This document shows, piece by piece, positions 26,148 through 35,181 of a stretch of 64,000 nucleotides of DNA. The translations under genes and the position numbers were made by a program. Source of the stretch: Niabella agricola (GTDB lineage: Bacteria > Bacteroidota > Bacteroidia > Chitinophagales > Chitinophagaceae); contig NZ_JAJHIZ010000002.1 in NCBI RefSeq assembly GCF_021538615.1, forward strand, positions 744,001 to 808,000. Direction: 5' to 3'. Within the stretch, counting starts at the first letter, position 1; the number at the start of each line of letters is the position of its first letter. The notes below the pieces were generated by a model. That model was not told the DNA's origin, did not search any database, and was given only the letters and a program-made list of their open reading frames with translations.

Positions 26148-26466
26148 ATGATTGAAAGCGTGCGATATATAGAAGCAGTAAAATCATACTTTAATTTTCT
26201 TACGTCAGAGTTCAGACTTGAGGTCCCCGGAAAACAGCTGAATGGCAATGCTTCTCATGAGCTCCAGTATAGAAACGCTTTGCGGATAGTGTCGGTATCT
26301 TATGAAAATTGAGGATTATCTTCAAATAGTCATTTTTATGCTTCATGATAGAATATTACCGGATTATGCAGACAAAGCGAAAACACTGCACTTAAATGAG
26401 CTAAGGGAAAAGATCCTTCCGGAGATAAGTAAAATGGAAGTTAGTTTGAATAATGAACAATTTTAG
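26148..26466 (+). pseudogene. Frameshifted small immunity-like gene
   Basis: Two overlapping 54-residue frames. 26148-26312 encodes MIESVRYIEAVKSYFNFLTS… ending VSVSYEN; 26302-26466 encodes MKIEDYLQIVIFMLHDRILP… ending SLNNEQF. Joined as SYEN-IEDYLQIVIF they make one credible 105-residue acidic protein; AATTGAG in place of AATATTGAG, a 2-nt loss, would explain the break. It is too short to be noticed as separate ORFs. Confidence 0.6.
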
Positions 26467-26501
26467 AGGCTTACATCAAAAAATAAATTGGAGGACTGCA
26501 A

Positions 26502-26927
26502 TTGGGTGTGTACGGATATCGTATTTCATCATACGGGAAAGGAATAGCGGCTTTTGGAAGATTTAATTCTATTTATGGAGCACTGGGAAGGGCAAGAGTA
26601 TTAGCGAGCGGGGCAGGAGTTGTCGGGCCTGCTGCTACAGCGGTTGGCATTATTAATGATTATAACTCCATGCAAAGTGGAGAAATCGGTTCTCAAAGAT
26701 TTGCTTACCGGGTTACAGGTGGACTTGCTACACTTGGTGCGTCGACCTATGTTGGTGCGCAATTCGGAGGCCCCTGGGGCGCTGTTGTTGGGGCTGCAGA
26801 AAGTTTAACAGTTAGTGAGGGAGAGGATGGATATATGTACTGGCATAATAAAATGTCGGAAAATCTTGGGAATATAGAAAAAGGACTAAATAGTTGCACA
26901 TGGATGCCAAATGGATGGTTTAGATAA
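26502..26927 (+). CDS. Orphan Rhs-type toxin tip, glycine-rich and hydrophobic
   Basis: 141 residues from TTG at 26502. The middle has a long Gly/Ala hydrophobic stretch (VVGPAATAVGIINDY, then GGLATLGASTYVGAQFGGPW), a layout common at the ends of Bacteroidota Rhs proteins and phage-like toxins. The end is NIEKGLNSCTWMPNGWFR. There is no ATG and no Rhs core upstream, so it is probably a displaced tip, possibly membrane-active. Confidence 0.55.
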   Translation: MGVYGYRISSYGKGIAAFGRFNSIYGALGRARVLASGAGVVGPAATAVGIINDYNSMQSGEIGSQRFAYRVTGGLATLGASTYVGAQFGGPWGAVVGAAESLTVSEGEDGYMYWHNKMSENLGNIEKGLNSCTWMPNGWFR

Positions 26928-26944
26928 ATTGTAAATTTGCGAAT

Positions 26945-27433
26945 ATGATATTAAAACAAACGTTTCGAAACCACATATTGGCTAACCAATTTAATATATT
27001 AATGCTAATTGCTACGTTTATTATACTGTGGTATTTCCAATTTGCTATGGTCCCGGTTATTATAACGCTTGGTATGTTTATATTATGTGTTTTCCCCGCT
27101 GTTATTTTGCATATAATTTATGCTATTAAGAATCAGGGAATGGAGGTGATATTAGAAGCTAATGATATTGTTATTAAAAACAGGGATAAAGAAATGATCG
27201 CATATAATGATATCGAGTCCATCATCATATATAAATCTGCAAATATGGACAATGGTATTCCTATAATGGGGTTCGAGTATTATTATTTTGCAAGAATAGT
27301 TACTAAACAACAGAAACAGATAGATATAACGTGTTTAGTAAGCAGAAATATTGATAAGCTATTAAAAAGTCACGTAAGCGGTGTTTTCTTTGAAAGGAGA
27401 CATAATCCATTTGCAATAATAGCTGCTAAATAG
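26945..27433 (+). CDS. Membrane protein, probable immunity partner of the preceding tip
   Basis: 162 residues. Two transmembrane helices (about 17-34 and 36-60) are followed by a cytosolic PH-like beta domain (EVILEANDIVIKNRDKEMIA, YNDIESIIIY). It starts 17 nt after the toxin-tip stop. Immunity proteins against membrane-active tips are often membrane proteins of this kind. No named family was recognised. Confidence 0.65.
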   Translation: MILKQTFRNHILANQFNILMLIATFIILWYFQFAMVPVIITLGMFILCVFPAVILHIIYAIKNQGMEVILEANDIVIKNRDKEMIAYNDIESIIIYKSANMDNGIPIMGFEYYYFARIVTKQQKQIDITCLVSRNIDKLLKSHVSGVFFERRHNPFAIIAAK

Positions 27434-27532
27434 TAGCATCCGCTGCCTGTGGTACGGTTCTGATTTATCATGCTGCCAACACCTATTACTTTCAGTTAAT
27501 CCGGGATCTAAAGCAAGTATTTTTTTATCGGC

Positions 27533-28702
27533 TCACTGTATTGTATTACCCATATTAAACATAGGCAGGTACATGGCAATGAGTACGACGCCCACAACCA
27601 GTCCGAGTACAATGATGATCACCGGTTCGATAAATTTGCTGAGCTGTGTGGTTTGATAATCCAGGTCCTCGCTATAGCGGTCGGAAAGGTTTTTAAAAAA
27701 TAATTCCAGCTCGTTTACTTCTTCGCCCACCTTCACCAGTGCCACCATTTTGGAGGGGAATACCTTTTTGCTGCTCATGCTTTCGTGGAGCGGAAGCCCC
27801 TTCAGGATGTCCTGCTCCATTTGATCCAGCGCCTGCTCCAGCGGGTAAAAGCCCATGACCTGTTTGCTCAGGCTCAGGGCCTGTACCAGGGGCACCCGGG
27901 CGCCCAGCAGCAGTTGCATGGTGGAAGCAAAGCGTGCCAGGTAGATCCTGGAAACAATATGTTTTACCACCGGTGTGCGTTGTAATAAAAGGTCCTTATA
28001 TTTTTTATACCAGGGTTTGCTGCGGTTAAGGGCTATAAAGACGATAACCGCCAGTAATAACAGGAAGAGCTTGCCGGCGGCTGCCTGCATAAAGTTAGAA
28101 GCATTTAACACCTGCCGGGTAAGAAAGGGCAGGTTGCCGCCGAAACGCTGGAACACATCGGCAAACATGGGCACCACGTAATTCATCATAAAGAATACGG
28201 AGCAAAAGGCTACCGACAGTACAATGAGGGGATAGGTAAGCGCCCCGATGATCTGCCGCCGCTGTTTGATCTTTGCCTTGTAATAAACCGATAGCTGCTG
28301 CAGCACCGTGTTCAGTTTGCCGGTTTCTTCACCGATTTCCACGGTAAAATATTCGTAAGGGGTAAAATTTTTGTTGTCGCGCATGGCTGTGGAAAGACTG
28401 CTGCCATTGACTACTTTTTCAAGCACGGTGGTGAGGATGGCTTTGGGCGCCTTTTTGGTTTGCTCGTCCCGGATCAGCTGCAGGGCCGTACGGATATCCA
28501 GGCCGGCGTCCATCAGGCTGCCCAGCTCCAGGTAAAAGGATTCCTTGATCTTATCGGAAAACGGTTTTCCAAACAGGGTAAACTCCCGGGTCAGCAACCC
28601 TTCCAGCTGCTTCATAAAGGAACGGGCTTCCTTGTTAGCCGCTGTTTGCGGTTCTTTGCTGCCCTGCTTTTTCAGTGCATGGATATCGATAGGCTGATTC
28701 AT
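27533..28702 (-). CDS. gspF: Type II secretion / type IV pilus inner-membrane platform protein
   Basis: 389 residues with two T2SSF domains: the first (about 55-185) has KESFYLELGSLMDAGLDIRTAL and GEETGKLNTVLQQLS, the second (about 255-380) repeats the pattern with LLGARVPLVQALSLSKQVM and VGEEVNELELFFKNLSD. Three transmembrane segments are visible (about 152-175, 210-230, 360-380). It anchors the assembly ATPase at the membrane. It is the last gene of a minus-strand operon that starts at 31399, with one base between it and the GspJ-like gene. Confidence 0.95.
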   Translation of the reverse strand: MNQPIDIHALKKQGSKEPQTAANKEARSFMKQLEGLLTREFTLFGKPFSDKIKESFYLELGSLMDAGLDIRTALQLIRDEQTKKAPKAILTTVLEKVVNGSSLSTAMRDNKNFTPYEYFTVEIGEETGKLNTVLQQLSVYYKAKIKQRRQIIGALTYPLIVLSVAFCSVFFMMNYVVPMFADVFQRFGGNLPFLTRQVLNASNFMQAAAGKLFLLLLAVIVFIALNRSKPWYKKYKDLLLQRTPVVKHIVSRIYLARFASTMQLLLGARVPLVQALSLSKQVMGFYPLEQALDQMEQDILKGLPLHESMSSKKVFPSKMVALVKVGEEVNELELFFKNLSDRYSEDLDYQTTQLSKFIEPVIIIVLGLVVGVVLIAMYLPMFNMGNTIQ

Positions 28703-28703
28703 A

Positions 28704-29222
28704 TTATGGTTCCGTTTGGATGGAGTCGTTCAGAAGATCTGCTTTTGCATAGCGCTTCTGAAGATAGGTATAAAAATATTGATCCCGGTAGCGGTGCCGC
28801 AGCTTTAAATATACAAGTAGGGGGGTACTGTCGTTTATAGGGCGTTGTGCCACGATACCCGCGCCCGGCCGGAGGGTATCGGAGCGGCCCGGTTCGGTGC
28901 GTACGATAAAGGCGGTATCCAGCTGGTACACCGTGGTCCTGGAATGGTTACCGGTTTTTGTCTGCAGGATGAGCTGGTTGCGTTCCGGATCCAGTTTTAC
29001 GGTACGGGCCTTTTCAATATCGCGCTGCAGCAGTTTTTTGGTAATATAATAATCAGTGAAAAAGCGGTTCCCGGCAAAATAGTGGCCGGATTGCCGGGCC
29101 AGGATCATGTACACCGTGGCAATCACCCCAAAGAGGATGGCCATCAGGAGCAGGCCGATCACCAGCTCCGGGAGCGTAAACGCCGGGATCCTGCGGGTAT
29201 CTGTTTTTTTATGGCTGCGCAT
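28704..29222 (-). CDS. Minor pseudopilin, GspJ-like
   Basis: 172 residues from the ATG at 29222. The N-terminus has a prepilin signal RRIPAFTLPELVIGLLLMAI with cleavage before Phe and Glu at +5, then a single hydrophobic helix. The rest is a beta-rich globular head. It overlaps the upstream GspI-like gene by 14 nt, so translation is probably coupled. The -1 residue is Ala instead of the usual Gly. Confidence 0.8.
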   Translation of the reverse strand: MRSHKKTDTRRIPAFTLPELVIGLLLMAILFGVIATVYMILARQSGHYFAGNRFFTDYYITKKLLQRDIEKARTVKLDPERNQLILQTKTGNHSRTTVYQLDTAFIVRTEPGRSDTLRPGAGIVAQRPINDSTPLLVYLKLRHRYRDQYFYTYLQKRYAKADLLNDSIQTEP

Positions 29223-29613
29223 CCGGTAGGGGTTCAGAAGATGGTTGAGTATTAACCAGGAAGGTGCGCGTGATGAAGGGCGCCCCCAGGCTGTCTCTTT
29301 TATAAACGGTAAAACGCACCCGCAGCAGCGCCGGCGCTGCTGCATCCGGGCTACTTTCCCGGCTGAGGGTCCAGTTATGGATGACCTCTTTTTTAACACT
29401 AAAGTCCTGATGGAGGAAGGACGCTTGTATATATTCCTCCAGCGTGCTGGCGGCGTTCATCCGTTGCAAGCTGAATCCTGATTCCTTTACCGATACAAAA
29501 AAATGAATACAGATAAAGAATACCAGCAGCACCAGCACCAGGGCTAGAACCGATTCGATCAGGGAAAAAGCCCTGACGGCTGTTTTATATATCCGGGTTT
29601 TTAATAAAGCCAT
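29209..29613 (-). CDS. Minor pseudopilin, GspI-like
   Basis: 134 residues with prepilin motif AVRAFSLIESVLALVLVLLV (cleavage before Phe, Glu at +5, -1 Ala) and a single long N-terminal helix. Short length and position between the GspJ- and GspK-like genes fit GspI. It overlaps both neighbours (14 nt downstream, 13 nt upstream). Confidence 0.78.
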   Translation of the reverse strand: MALLKTRIYKTAVRAFSLIESVLALVLVLLVFFICIHFFVSVKESGFSLQRMNAASTLEEYIQASFLHQDFSVKKEVIHNWTLSRESSPDAAAPALLRVRFTVYKRDSLGAPFITRTFLVNTQPSSEPLPDAQP

Positions 29614-30881
29614 TTCAAAAGGGTTTGCTGCTTTGCATCCGTAAAAATAGAAAAATATCCGGCATCGCGGAACCAGCGGGAAGGCACAATGGTGGCATCG
29701 ATGAGGATATTTTCCATGCTCATGGGGCCGCGCTGTTCAAAGAAAAAATGGGTAAAGACCGCGCCTTCCATTCTTCCGTTCAGATAAGTATAGCCTTCAT
29801 TATATACCAGTCCCTTTACTGTGGCACCGGGTTTTATCTTTACCACGGGTTTGATATTGGAATGCTCATTTTCGGCCAAACCAAGGAGGATGCCGTGCAG
29901 CACCGCTCCCTCATGCAGGGTTACCGTGGCGCCGGTATTGCCAATGGCATTGCTGCGACCAAGTCCCACCAGTGCCGAAGGATAATCAAACACAGAACCG
30001 CTTTCTGCGGTAATACTGTCGAGGGCAATAGCCTGCACGGCACCTTTAAATCCGCTGGTAAAATGAATAAAGGGGGCAACCAGGAGCACATCTTCCAGCC
30101 GGGCCCCGGAGCCCACTTCGATCACCGAGTCGGATAATACGATCAGTTTTCCTTTCAGGTACTGGGTGGTTAGTATTCCTTTCCGGGGTAAAATAAGCTG
30201 CCGGGCTGCATTTAAAAAAGATTGTTCAACAGAATCTGTACCCGCACCGGAAGCTGGTAGCAGGGTATCCGTAACCCGGTTGCCCAGGGCACGCAGCTGC
30301 TTTCTGAAAGCCGTTTCCAGTGGCGGCAATTGTTTGCCACTGCTGTCGATGGTGCCCTCGATCAGGTTTTTGCGCGAAAAGCCCTTTTGCTGGAAAAAGC
30401 CGCTCCGCAAGCCGGATTTAGGCAGGTAGGCCCGGCCTTCGATATAGGTATCGCCGGTGAGCGACAGCGGCCGGTCGTGATCGGCAAGATAAAGGCTGGC
30501 ATCTTTGTAACGGAAATGTTCGGCACCGTACAAAAAGGAAGTGGTTTTCATACGCCCTTTATAAGTTACTTTGATTCCCGAAGCCTGGAAGCAGCCCCAG
30601 GGCTCATTCCGGTAATACAATGAATCGGTCATACCCTCAAACAGCAGGCCGCTGTCCAGCTCCGGTGTTGCCGTAATGCGTTCCGCAGCCAGTACCCGCT
30701 CTATACCGGATTGCAGGTCATCGTTCAGCCGCTGATCCAGCTGGTCGTTAATTTCAAAATATTTAAAATGATAGAGGGCCAGCAGGAGCATCCCGCAGGT
30801 GATAAAAAGCACCAGGGAAAGGATCAGCGTGGCGATCAGGGAGCCGGCCCGGAACTTCCGGAAAAAAACCGAACGGATCAT
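29601..30881 (-). CDS. Large minor pseudopilin, GspK/PilX-position, with a beta-helix-like head
   Basis: 426 residues. The N-terminus is FRAGSLIATLILSLVLFITC, a prepilin-like helix without Glu at +5, as in GspK/PilX. The C-terminal part (about 240-400) has bactofilin-like turns (LKGKLIVLSDSVIEVGSGAR, GLGRSNAIGNTGATVTLHEG, KIKPGATVKGLVYNEGYTYL) that suggest a beta-helix. The place in the operon fits a tip-complex subunit, but the head is unlike classical GspK. It overlaps the MORN gene by 4 nt. Confidence 0.72.
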   Translation of the reverse strand: MIRSVFFRKFRAGSLIATLILSLVLFITCGMLLLALYHFKYFEINDQLDQRLNDDLQSGIERVLAAERITATPELDSGLLFEGMTDSLYYRNEPWGCFQASGIKVTYKGRMKTTSFLYGAEHFRYKDASLYLADHDRPLSLTGDTYIEGRAYLPKSGLRSGFFQQKGFSRKNLIEGTIDSSGKQLPPLETAFRKQLRALGNRVTDTLLPASGAGTDSVEQSFLNAARQLILPRKGILTTQYLKGKLIVLSDSVIEVGSGARLEDVLLVAPFIHFTSGFKGAVQAIALDSITAESGSVFDYPSALVGLGRSNAIGNTGATVTLHEGAVLHGILLGLAENEHSNIKPVVKIKPGATVKGLVYNEGYTYLNGRMEGAVFTHFFFEQRGPMSMENILIDATIVPSRWFRDAGYFSIFTDAKQQTLLKWLY

Positions 30882-31399
30882 TTTTTTGCAGCCGGCTGGC
30901 GAACGCCCTTTTTATAGGTAACCACAACGGTGCTATCATTCACCAGCTCCACCTGGCGGCCGGTAAACCGGTTGTCTTTTTCATATCCTTTTTTTGTCCG
31001 GCGGCCTTCGGGGTCGAATGTATTGATGTGCAGCGCCCCATCCCAGAAGCGTTTGCGTGTTAAGGACCGCAGTCTTCCGTTGGTATGCCAGGTGCGCCAG
31101 CGGCCTTTCTTTTCGCCCCGTTTAAAACGGCCCTCTTCGAGCAGGCGGCGCTCCTTGTCTACCACTTTATAGTAGCCATGCAACAGTTTGCCGTAATAAC
31201 CGCCCTCCGTGGTATAGATATGTCCTGATTTAAACCAAGTATAAAAATGACGGGTATGCAGCCGGGGCCGGGCATCGGTTACCTGGAACAGGAACGAGCG
31301 ATCGAGGGAGTCGATCCGTACCTGGCCATTATAATACTGTGCTGCGGTATCGGGGGCAAGGGCGCAGATCAGGATCAACAGAAAGAAGATGCGTTTCAT
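30878..31399 (-). CDS. Secreted MORN-repeat-like protein
   Basis: 173 residues with signal peptide (1-20). YYGKLLHGYYKVVDKERRLL, EGRFKRGEKKGRWRTWHTNG and similar pieces are MORN-like (YwqK-type) repeats; the protein is strongly basic. First gene of the minus-strand secretion operon. No role in secretion is established; it may be a periplasmic or surface partner. Confidence 0.8.
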   Translation of the reverse strand: MKRIFFLLILICALAPDTAAQYYNGQVRIDSLDRSFLFQVTDARPRLHTRHFYTWFKSGHIYTTEGGYYGKLLHGYYKVVDKERRLLEEGRFKRGEKKGRWRTWHTNGRLRSLTRKRFWDGALHINTFDPEGRRTKKGYEKDNRFTGRQVELVNDSTVVVTYKKGVRQPAAKK

Positions 31400-32151
31400 T
31401 TTCTCAGCATGTTTAAGTTGGGTATAAAGATAGGGGTTGTTTTGAAATTATGGATGTTTAAAGGATCGTGCATGTGGATGAAGCTTCCCGGGCTCAACGC
31501 CGGTTCGCGGATCTGCTTAAGGCTGCCGCTTCTGCAACATCCGCTTTGGGCTTTTTTGAACCCGGTGATACAGGCTGGCAGTCTGTGAAGGGATCTGCGG
31601 CAGACCGGTTGTTGCCGTAATATATAGATCATTGAACCTGTTATGCCTGGGGGTTCGCTTTGCACCAGCCGGATACCGTGGAGGTACAGCGGGTTCATTT
31701 TTTTCTTGAATTTTTTTTTTCACAGGCCGTATGGGATATCAGAAAACCGCTTATCTTCGTCTTCGAGCTTCTATCAAAAACTGTTTTTGAGACGCTGCTT
31801 CTAAACAATGTAAACTTTTCGATAACCTAAAATGAAACCATGATGAATGTTTATTTCCAGTAAGCGATAATGGAATAGCCGGTTCGCCAGGCATTGCAAT
31901 GGATGCATCAGGCGGATTGGGTAAGTTGGAAACTGCTGTTGATGAACGTTGCGGGTAAGCCCTGAACCTGGAAAGCATGCTGACGCTTATAAGGAATACC
32001 GCCAAAGCAACTTCATAATTGTTCCACCGTTTCAAATTGTCTGTTAACAGCAGCATGCTCGGGTTATGGATACAACCGGATTCCGGAGCCTGTTTCCCGG
32101 TGGAAGGACGAGCCCGTTTTACCATGAAATAAAGCGAATAAACAAGCAACT
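31400..32151. other. Intergenic region between the minus-strand operon and the Rhs block
   Basis: About 750 bp. Open frames exist on the minus strand (for example 31751-32149) but their translations lack signal peptide, domain or normal composition. It must contain promoters for the diverging units; no clear TTTG/TAnnTTTG pair was found. Confidence 0.5.
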
Positions 32152-32469
32152 ATGAGAAAATTAATGGCAACCGCTATGCTGCTGCTGGGCAGCCTTTTAA
32201 GCCATGCACAAACCGGTGATCTGTATGAAACCTCGGTGGTATTTCCGGCCGGTTACCAGGTGGGCGATTATATAGAGTTTGTAAAAGTGGCGCCACTGGC
32301 CTCGGGGTCTTCGGGCTATTATGAAATATCGATCAGTTATACAAGAGGCAATATTGCGGCTTCGGCCACCCATCTGGCCAGCATTTCGCATGCCAACCCG
32401 GCCGTTTGGCGGGAAGCAGGACGGGTGAATGCCAATCATTATAATAGTACGGGCGTCTGCAGCGGGTAA
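32152..32469 (+). CDS. Small secreted protein, N-terminal piece of a fibre-like protein
   Basis: 105 residues with signal peptide (MRKLMATAMLLLGSLLSHAQ). The mature part, with GYQVGDYIEFVKVAPLASGS and SYTRGNIAASATHLASISHA, resembles the N-terminal domain of Bacteroidota fibre-like surface proteins. It stops after NSTGVCSG, far shorter than expected, so it may be a truncated gene; the C-terminal type of domain follows in the next ORF. Confidence 0.65.
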   Translation: MRKLMATAMLLLGSLLSHAQTGDLYETSVVFPAGYQVGDYIEFVKVAPLASGSSGYYEISISYTRGNIAASATHLASISHANPAVWREAGRVNANHYNSTGVCSG

Positions 32470-32542
32470 ATGCCGGTCTGGCTGCTACTGTCCGGCATTT
32501 GAAAACAATACAAAAGCATCAAAATAAATAAATATAACAGTC

Positions 32543-33217
32543 ATGAAAAAAGCGCTTTTCCTTTTTAGCTTCCTGGATGTGCGGGGAGCTGTAACCATGG
32601 ACACAACGGCTCCGGTAATCCGGCTGAGCACCGCGGGCACCGATCAGAACCGGTATCTGTCCATCCTTAATTCACTTGCTTTTGGCGTTGCCGGCGGACT
32701 GAAAGTGGGAGGGGTTTTGGTATCGGATGCTTATGCGTATGCCAATCCCGCGAAGGGCGACCTGGTTGTAAAAGGAACTATCAGTATTGGAAGAGCCACG
32801 CCGGTTACCGGGTATAAGCTTGCGGTGGCCTGTAATATCATCGCAGAGGAAGTAAAGATAAAGTTGCAGTCTTCCGGCTGGCCGGATTATGTTTTCAGAC
32901 CTTCTTACCGGCTGATGCCCTTAAGCCAGGTGGAGCATTTTATTAAAACCAATGGGCATTTACCGGAAGTACCTTCTGCCAGGGAAGTCGCTGAAAATGG
33001 CATAGAAGTGGGCGCCAACCAGGCGGTATTGCTGAAGAAGATTGAAGAACTGACGCTGCATTTAATTCAATTGGAAAAAAAAGTGAAAGACCTGGAAAAG
33101 GAGAAAGAGGGTATGAAACGCAATCTAACAGATGATCGACAGCGATCCATTAATACAGAGCCCGCTTTTCGAACATTCACAAGTAGAAACAGAGGAGGGT
33201 TACCCTATCTGAAATGA
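32543..33217 (+). CDS. Tail-fibre-like secreted protein with C-terminal coiled coil
   Basis: 224 residues. The N-terminus (MKKALFLFSFL) is an imperfect signal peptide, as if partly decayed. A short repeat VGGVLVSDAYAYANPAKGDL leads to GTISIGRATPVTGYKLAV, then the conserved block SSGWPDYVFRPSYRLMPLSQ and NGHLPEVPSAREVAENGIEV seen in fibre proteins with S74-like ends, and a coiled coil (about 170-205). The 48295-49122 protein and the remnant at 49278-49450 share the same end. Confidence 0.75.
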   Translation: MKKALFLFSFLDVRGAVTMDTTAPVIRLSTAGTDQNRYLSILNSLAFGVAGGLKVGGVLVSDAYAYANPAKGDLVVKGTISIGRATPVTGYKLAVACNIIAEEVKIKLQSSGWPDYVFRPSYRLMPLSQVEHFIKTNGHLPEVPSAREVAENGIEVGANQAVLLKKIEELTLHLIQLEKKVKDLEKEKEGMKRNLTDDRQRSINTEPAFRTFTSRNRGGLPYLK

Positions 33218-33381
33218 ATAAGTTGTTGTGGAGAAGATTGAATAGCTGAAAATACATTTAATCGATGATGAAACGACCAGAGTTGCACGCGATAAACATC
33301 CTAAAAATAATAAAACGATGGTTTTTGAAGCTACTTCTGAAAAATAAAGTCTGTGCAAATTATCAAATTAATATTTAAAAA

Positions 33382-34749
33382 ATGATGTTAACAGGTTTTT
33401 ACAAAAGTAATTGTCCTTCTGATGAATATTGTTCCCAGAGTGCTTTTTATTATTACCTAACACTCTTGAAAAAACTTAAAACAAAGAGCCTTCATATTTT
33501 AAAAAGTGTGAGCCTCCTGCTTGCGCTGATGGTAATAAGCAGAGGTGTTGTCGGACAAGATGATTTTAGGGCAACGGTAATTCCTCCGGCTCCAACTTCA
33601 GCTATTTTTAACAAATATGGAAATGACCAGCCTTCGTTGCAAACCGGCATAATAAATATTCCAATCTCGCTTTTTACTGTTGGTGTCAAAGGAATTAATA
33701 TCCCTTTGGCCTTGACATATCAGACTTCTGGAATTAATATAACTGACAATCCATATCCTGTTGGCTACGGTTGGACATTCTCTCCCGTTTTGAGGATTAC
33801 CCGTACCATACTTGGCAGGCCGGATGAACAGTTTCCCTTTAAACAATTGGATGGTAGCGAAGAATATAATTCAATAAAACCCGGGATAGTAAGCGATCAG
33901 CTTTATAGTCAGCACCAATTGAATTATAATGATTTGTTCGATACACAAAAGGATGTTTTTTCATTACATCTCCCTTCAAAAACAATCAATTTTTTTATTA
34001 AGAAGAGTGGAAATACCATTGAGACGATTACCACTGGTAACCAGGTGAAAATAACAGCCTTTCCCGGTTTGGCAGGCTTCAAGGTTCTTGATGAAGATGG
34101 TGTTGTTTATTTGTTTGGTAATGATGAAAGTAATTCACTGCAGAATTGTACCGAGCCGGCTCCGTATGCAGGTTCAACGGCCTGGATGCTAAGAGAAATA
34201 CGATCGCTTAATAATGAGAAAATATTCTTTTCATGGCAAAAAGTGAATACCAACGCCTATGCTATGGAAACAAATACACCAATATCAGTCATTGATTATA
34301 AATCATGGAATTGCGACAATACTCGATATGATATTAACGATCCCGGAGGTATGATTAATTACGGGAGTTATAGTGGCGCCAATGTGATCACATTTATAGC
34401 AAAGGCTGCTGGACGCAAATAAAAGATACAATCGCCCTGACAAGTTTTTTACCCACTCACCGACGTTTTTATTCAAATTAACGATAGCGCCACTGAGTAT
34501 CTACCTCTCGCGGATATTTATACATCGAAGCCGCGGAAAGTTGATAGTGTTAGGGCTCGTTTTGAATCAGGCTTTGTTTCAGATTGGCCAAAAGTAGCGG
34601 ATAGGCTATATAAATCTTTGTCGGTAGTTGTTCAAACCTCGTTGAATATGAAAAATTTTGTGCTCTTAAATGGAACCAAATTTATAGAACCTGATGGACG
34701 ATTGTTGAGAATAAAAGAATTGCCGGATGTGACCCATTCATTTAGATAA
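33382..34749 (+). pseudogene. Truncated SpvB/YD-type surface protein
   Basis: 33382-34422 encodes 346 residues with a signal-anchor (about 38-58) and the start of a Bacteroidota YD/Rhs-type shell protein: SLQTGIINIPISLFTVGVKG, LALTYQTSGI, GYGWTFSP. It then stops. After two close stops the same frame continues (34441-34749: VFIQINDSATEYLPLADIYT… to THSFR). A full protein would exceed 1000 residues, so this is a broken gene. It is visibly A+T-richer than the intact copy at 36389. Confidence 0.7.
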
Positions 34750-35115
34750 AGTTGGCAAAAGATTTTTCATCGAAGGGGTATGGGGGATAGTTAGGGGTTT
34801 GCATAGCTGGAGATACTTCCACTGCATTGTTTCGTGTCCGTCCGCATCTTTCTTTTAAATGAATACCTTTCCAGCTCAAGTCTGGCTGGTTTAAGATCGC
34901 GGCTCCGAAACCTGCAAACTGGCACCAACAACCGGCCTCGGTGACGGCTCGATACCGGTGATAACTATGGCGGTGAAATAAATGATAACCTGGCCAGAAA
35001 GGGAACCAGAATCTCTGCGGTATCAACTGTTTTAAATCTATGGCAAACCTGTCAGCCGTGGCAGATCACCATTACGCCGCTGAATGGCGGCTCTTTCGAA
35101 AAAGTTAAAAATAAA
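34750..35115 (+). other. Remnant sequence before the chaperone gene
   Basis: From about 34950 an open frame without a start reads DTGDNYGGEINDNLARKGTR… and runs in frame into the Skp-like gene. It looks like the tail of a lost coding sequence. 34750-34940 shows nothing recognisable. Confidence 0.35.
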
Positions 35116-35146
35116 TTTGGAAAATTCATAGGGACTTTTAATTTTA
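35116..35146 (+). promoter_or_regulatory. Probable promoter of the Skp-lipoprotein-Rhs operon
   Basis: TTTG at 35116-35119, a 19-nt spacer and TAATTTTA at 35139-35146 (7 of 8 to TAnnTTTG). It would start transcription near 35153, 29 nt before the chosen ATG at 35182. An exact -7 match is lacking. Confidence 0.5.
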
Positions 35147-35181
35147 CGTTGAAAATTGACTCTAAACAACACAGAACACTT

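Noticed and set aside
31396..32149. Minus-strand open frames of about 100-130 residues before the Rhs block
   Set aside because: No signal peptide, domain or typical composition; likely non-coding.
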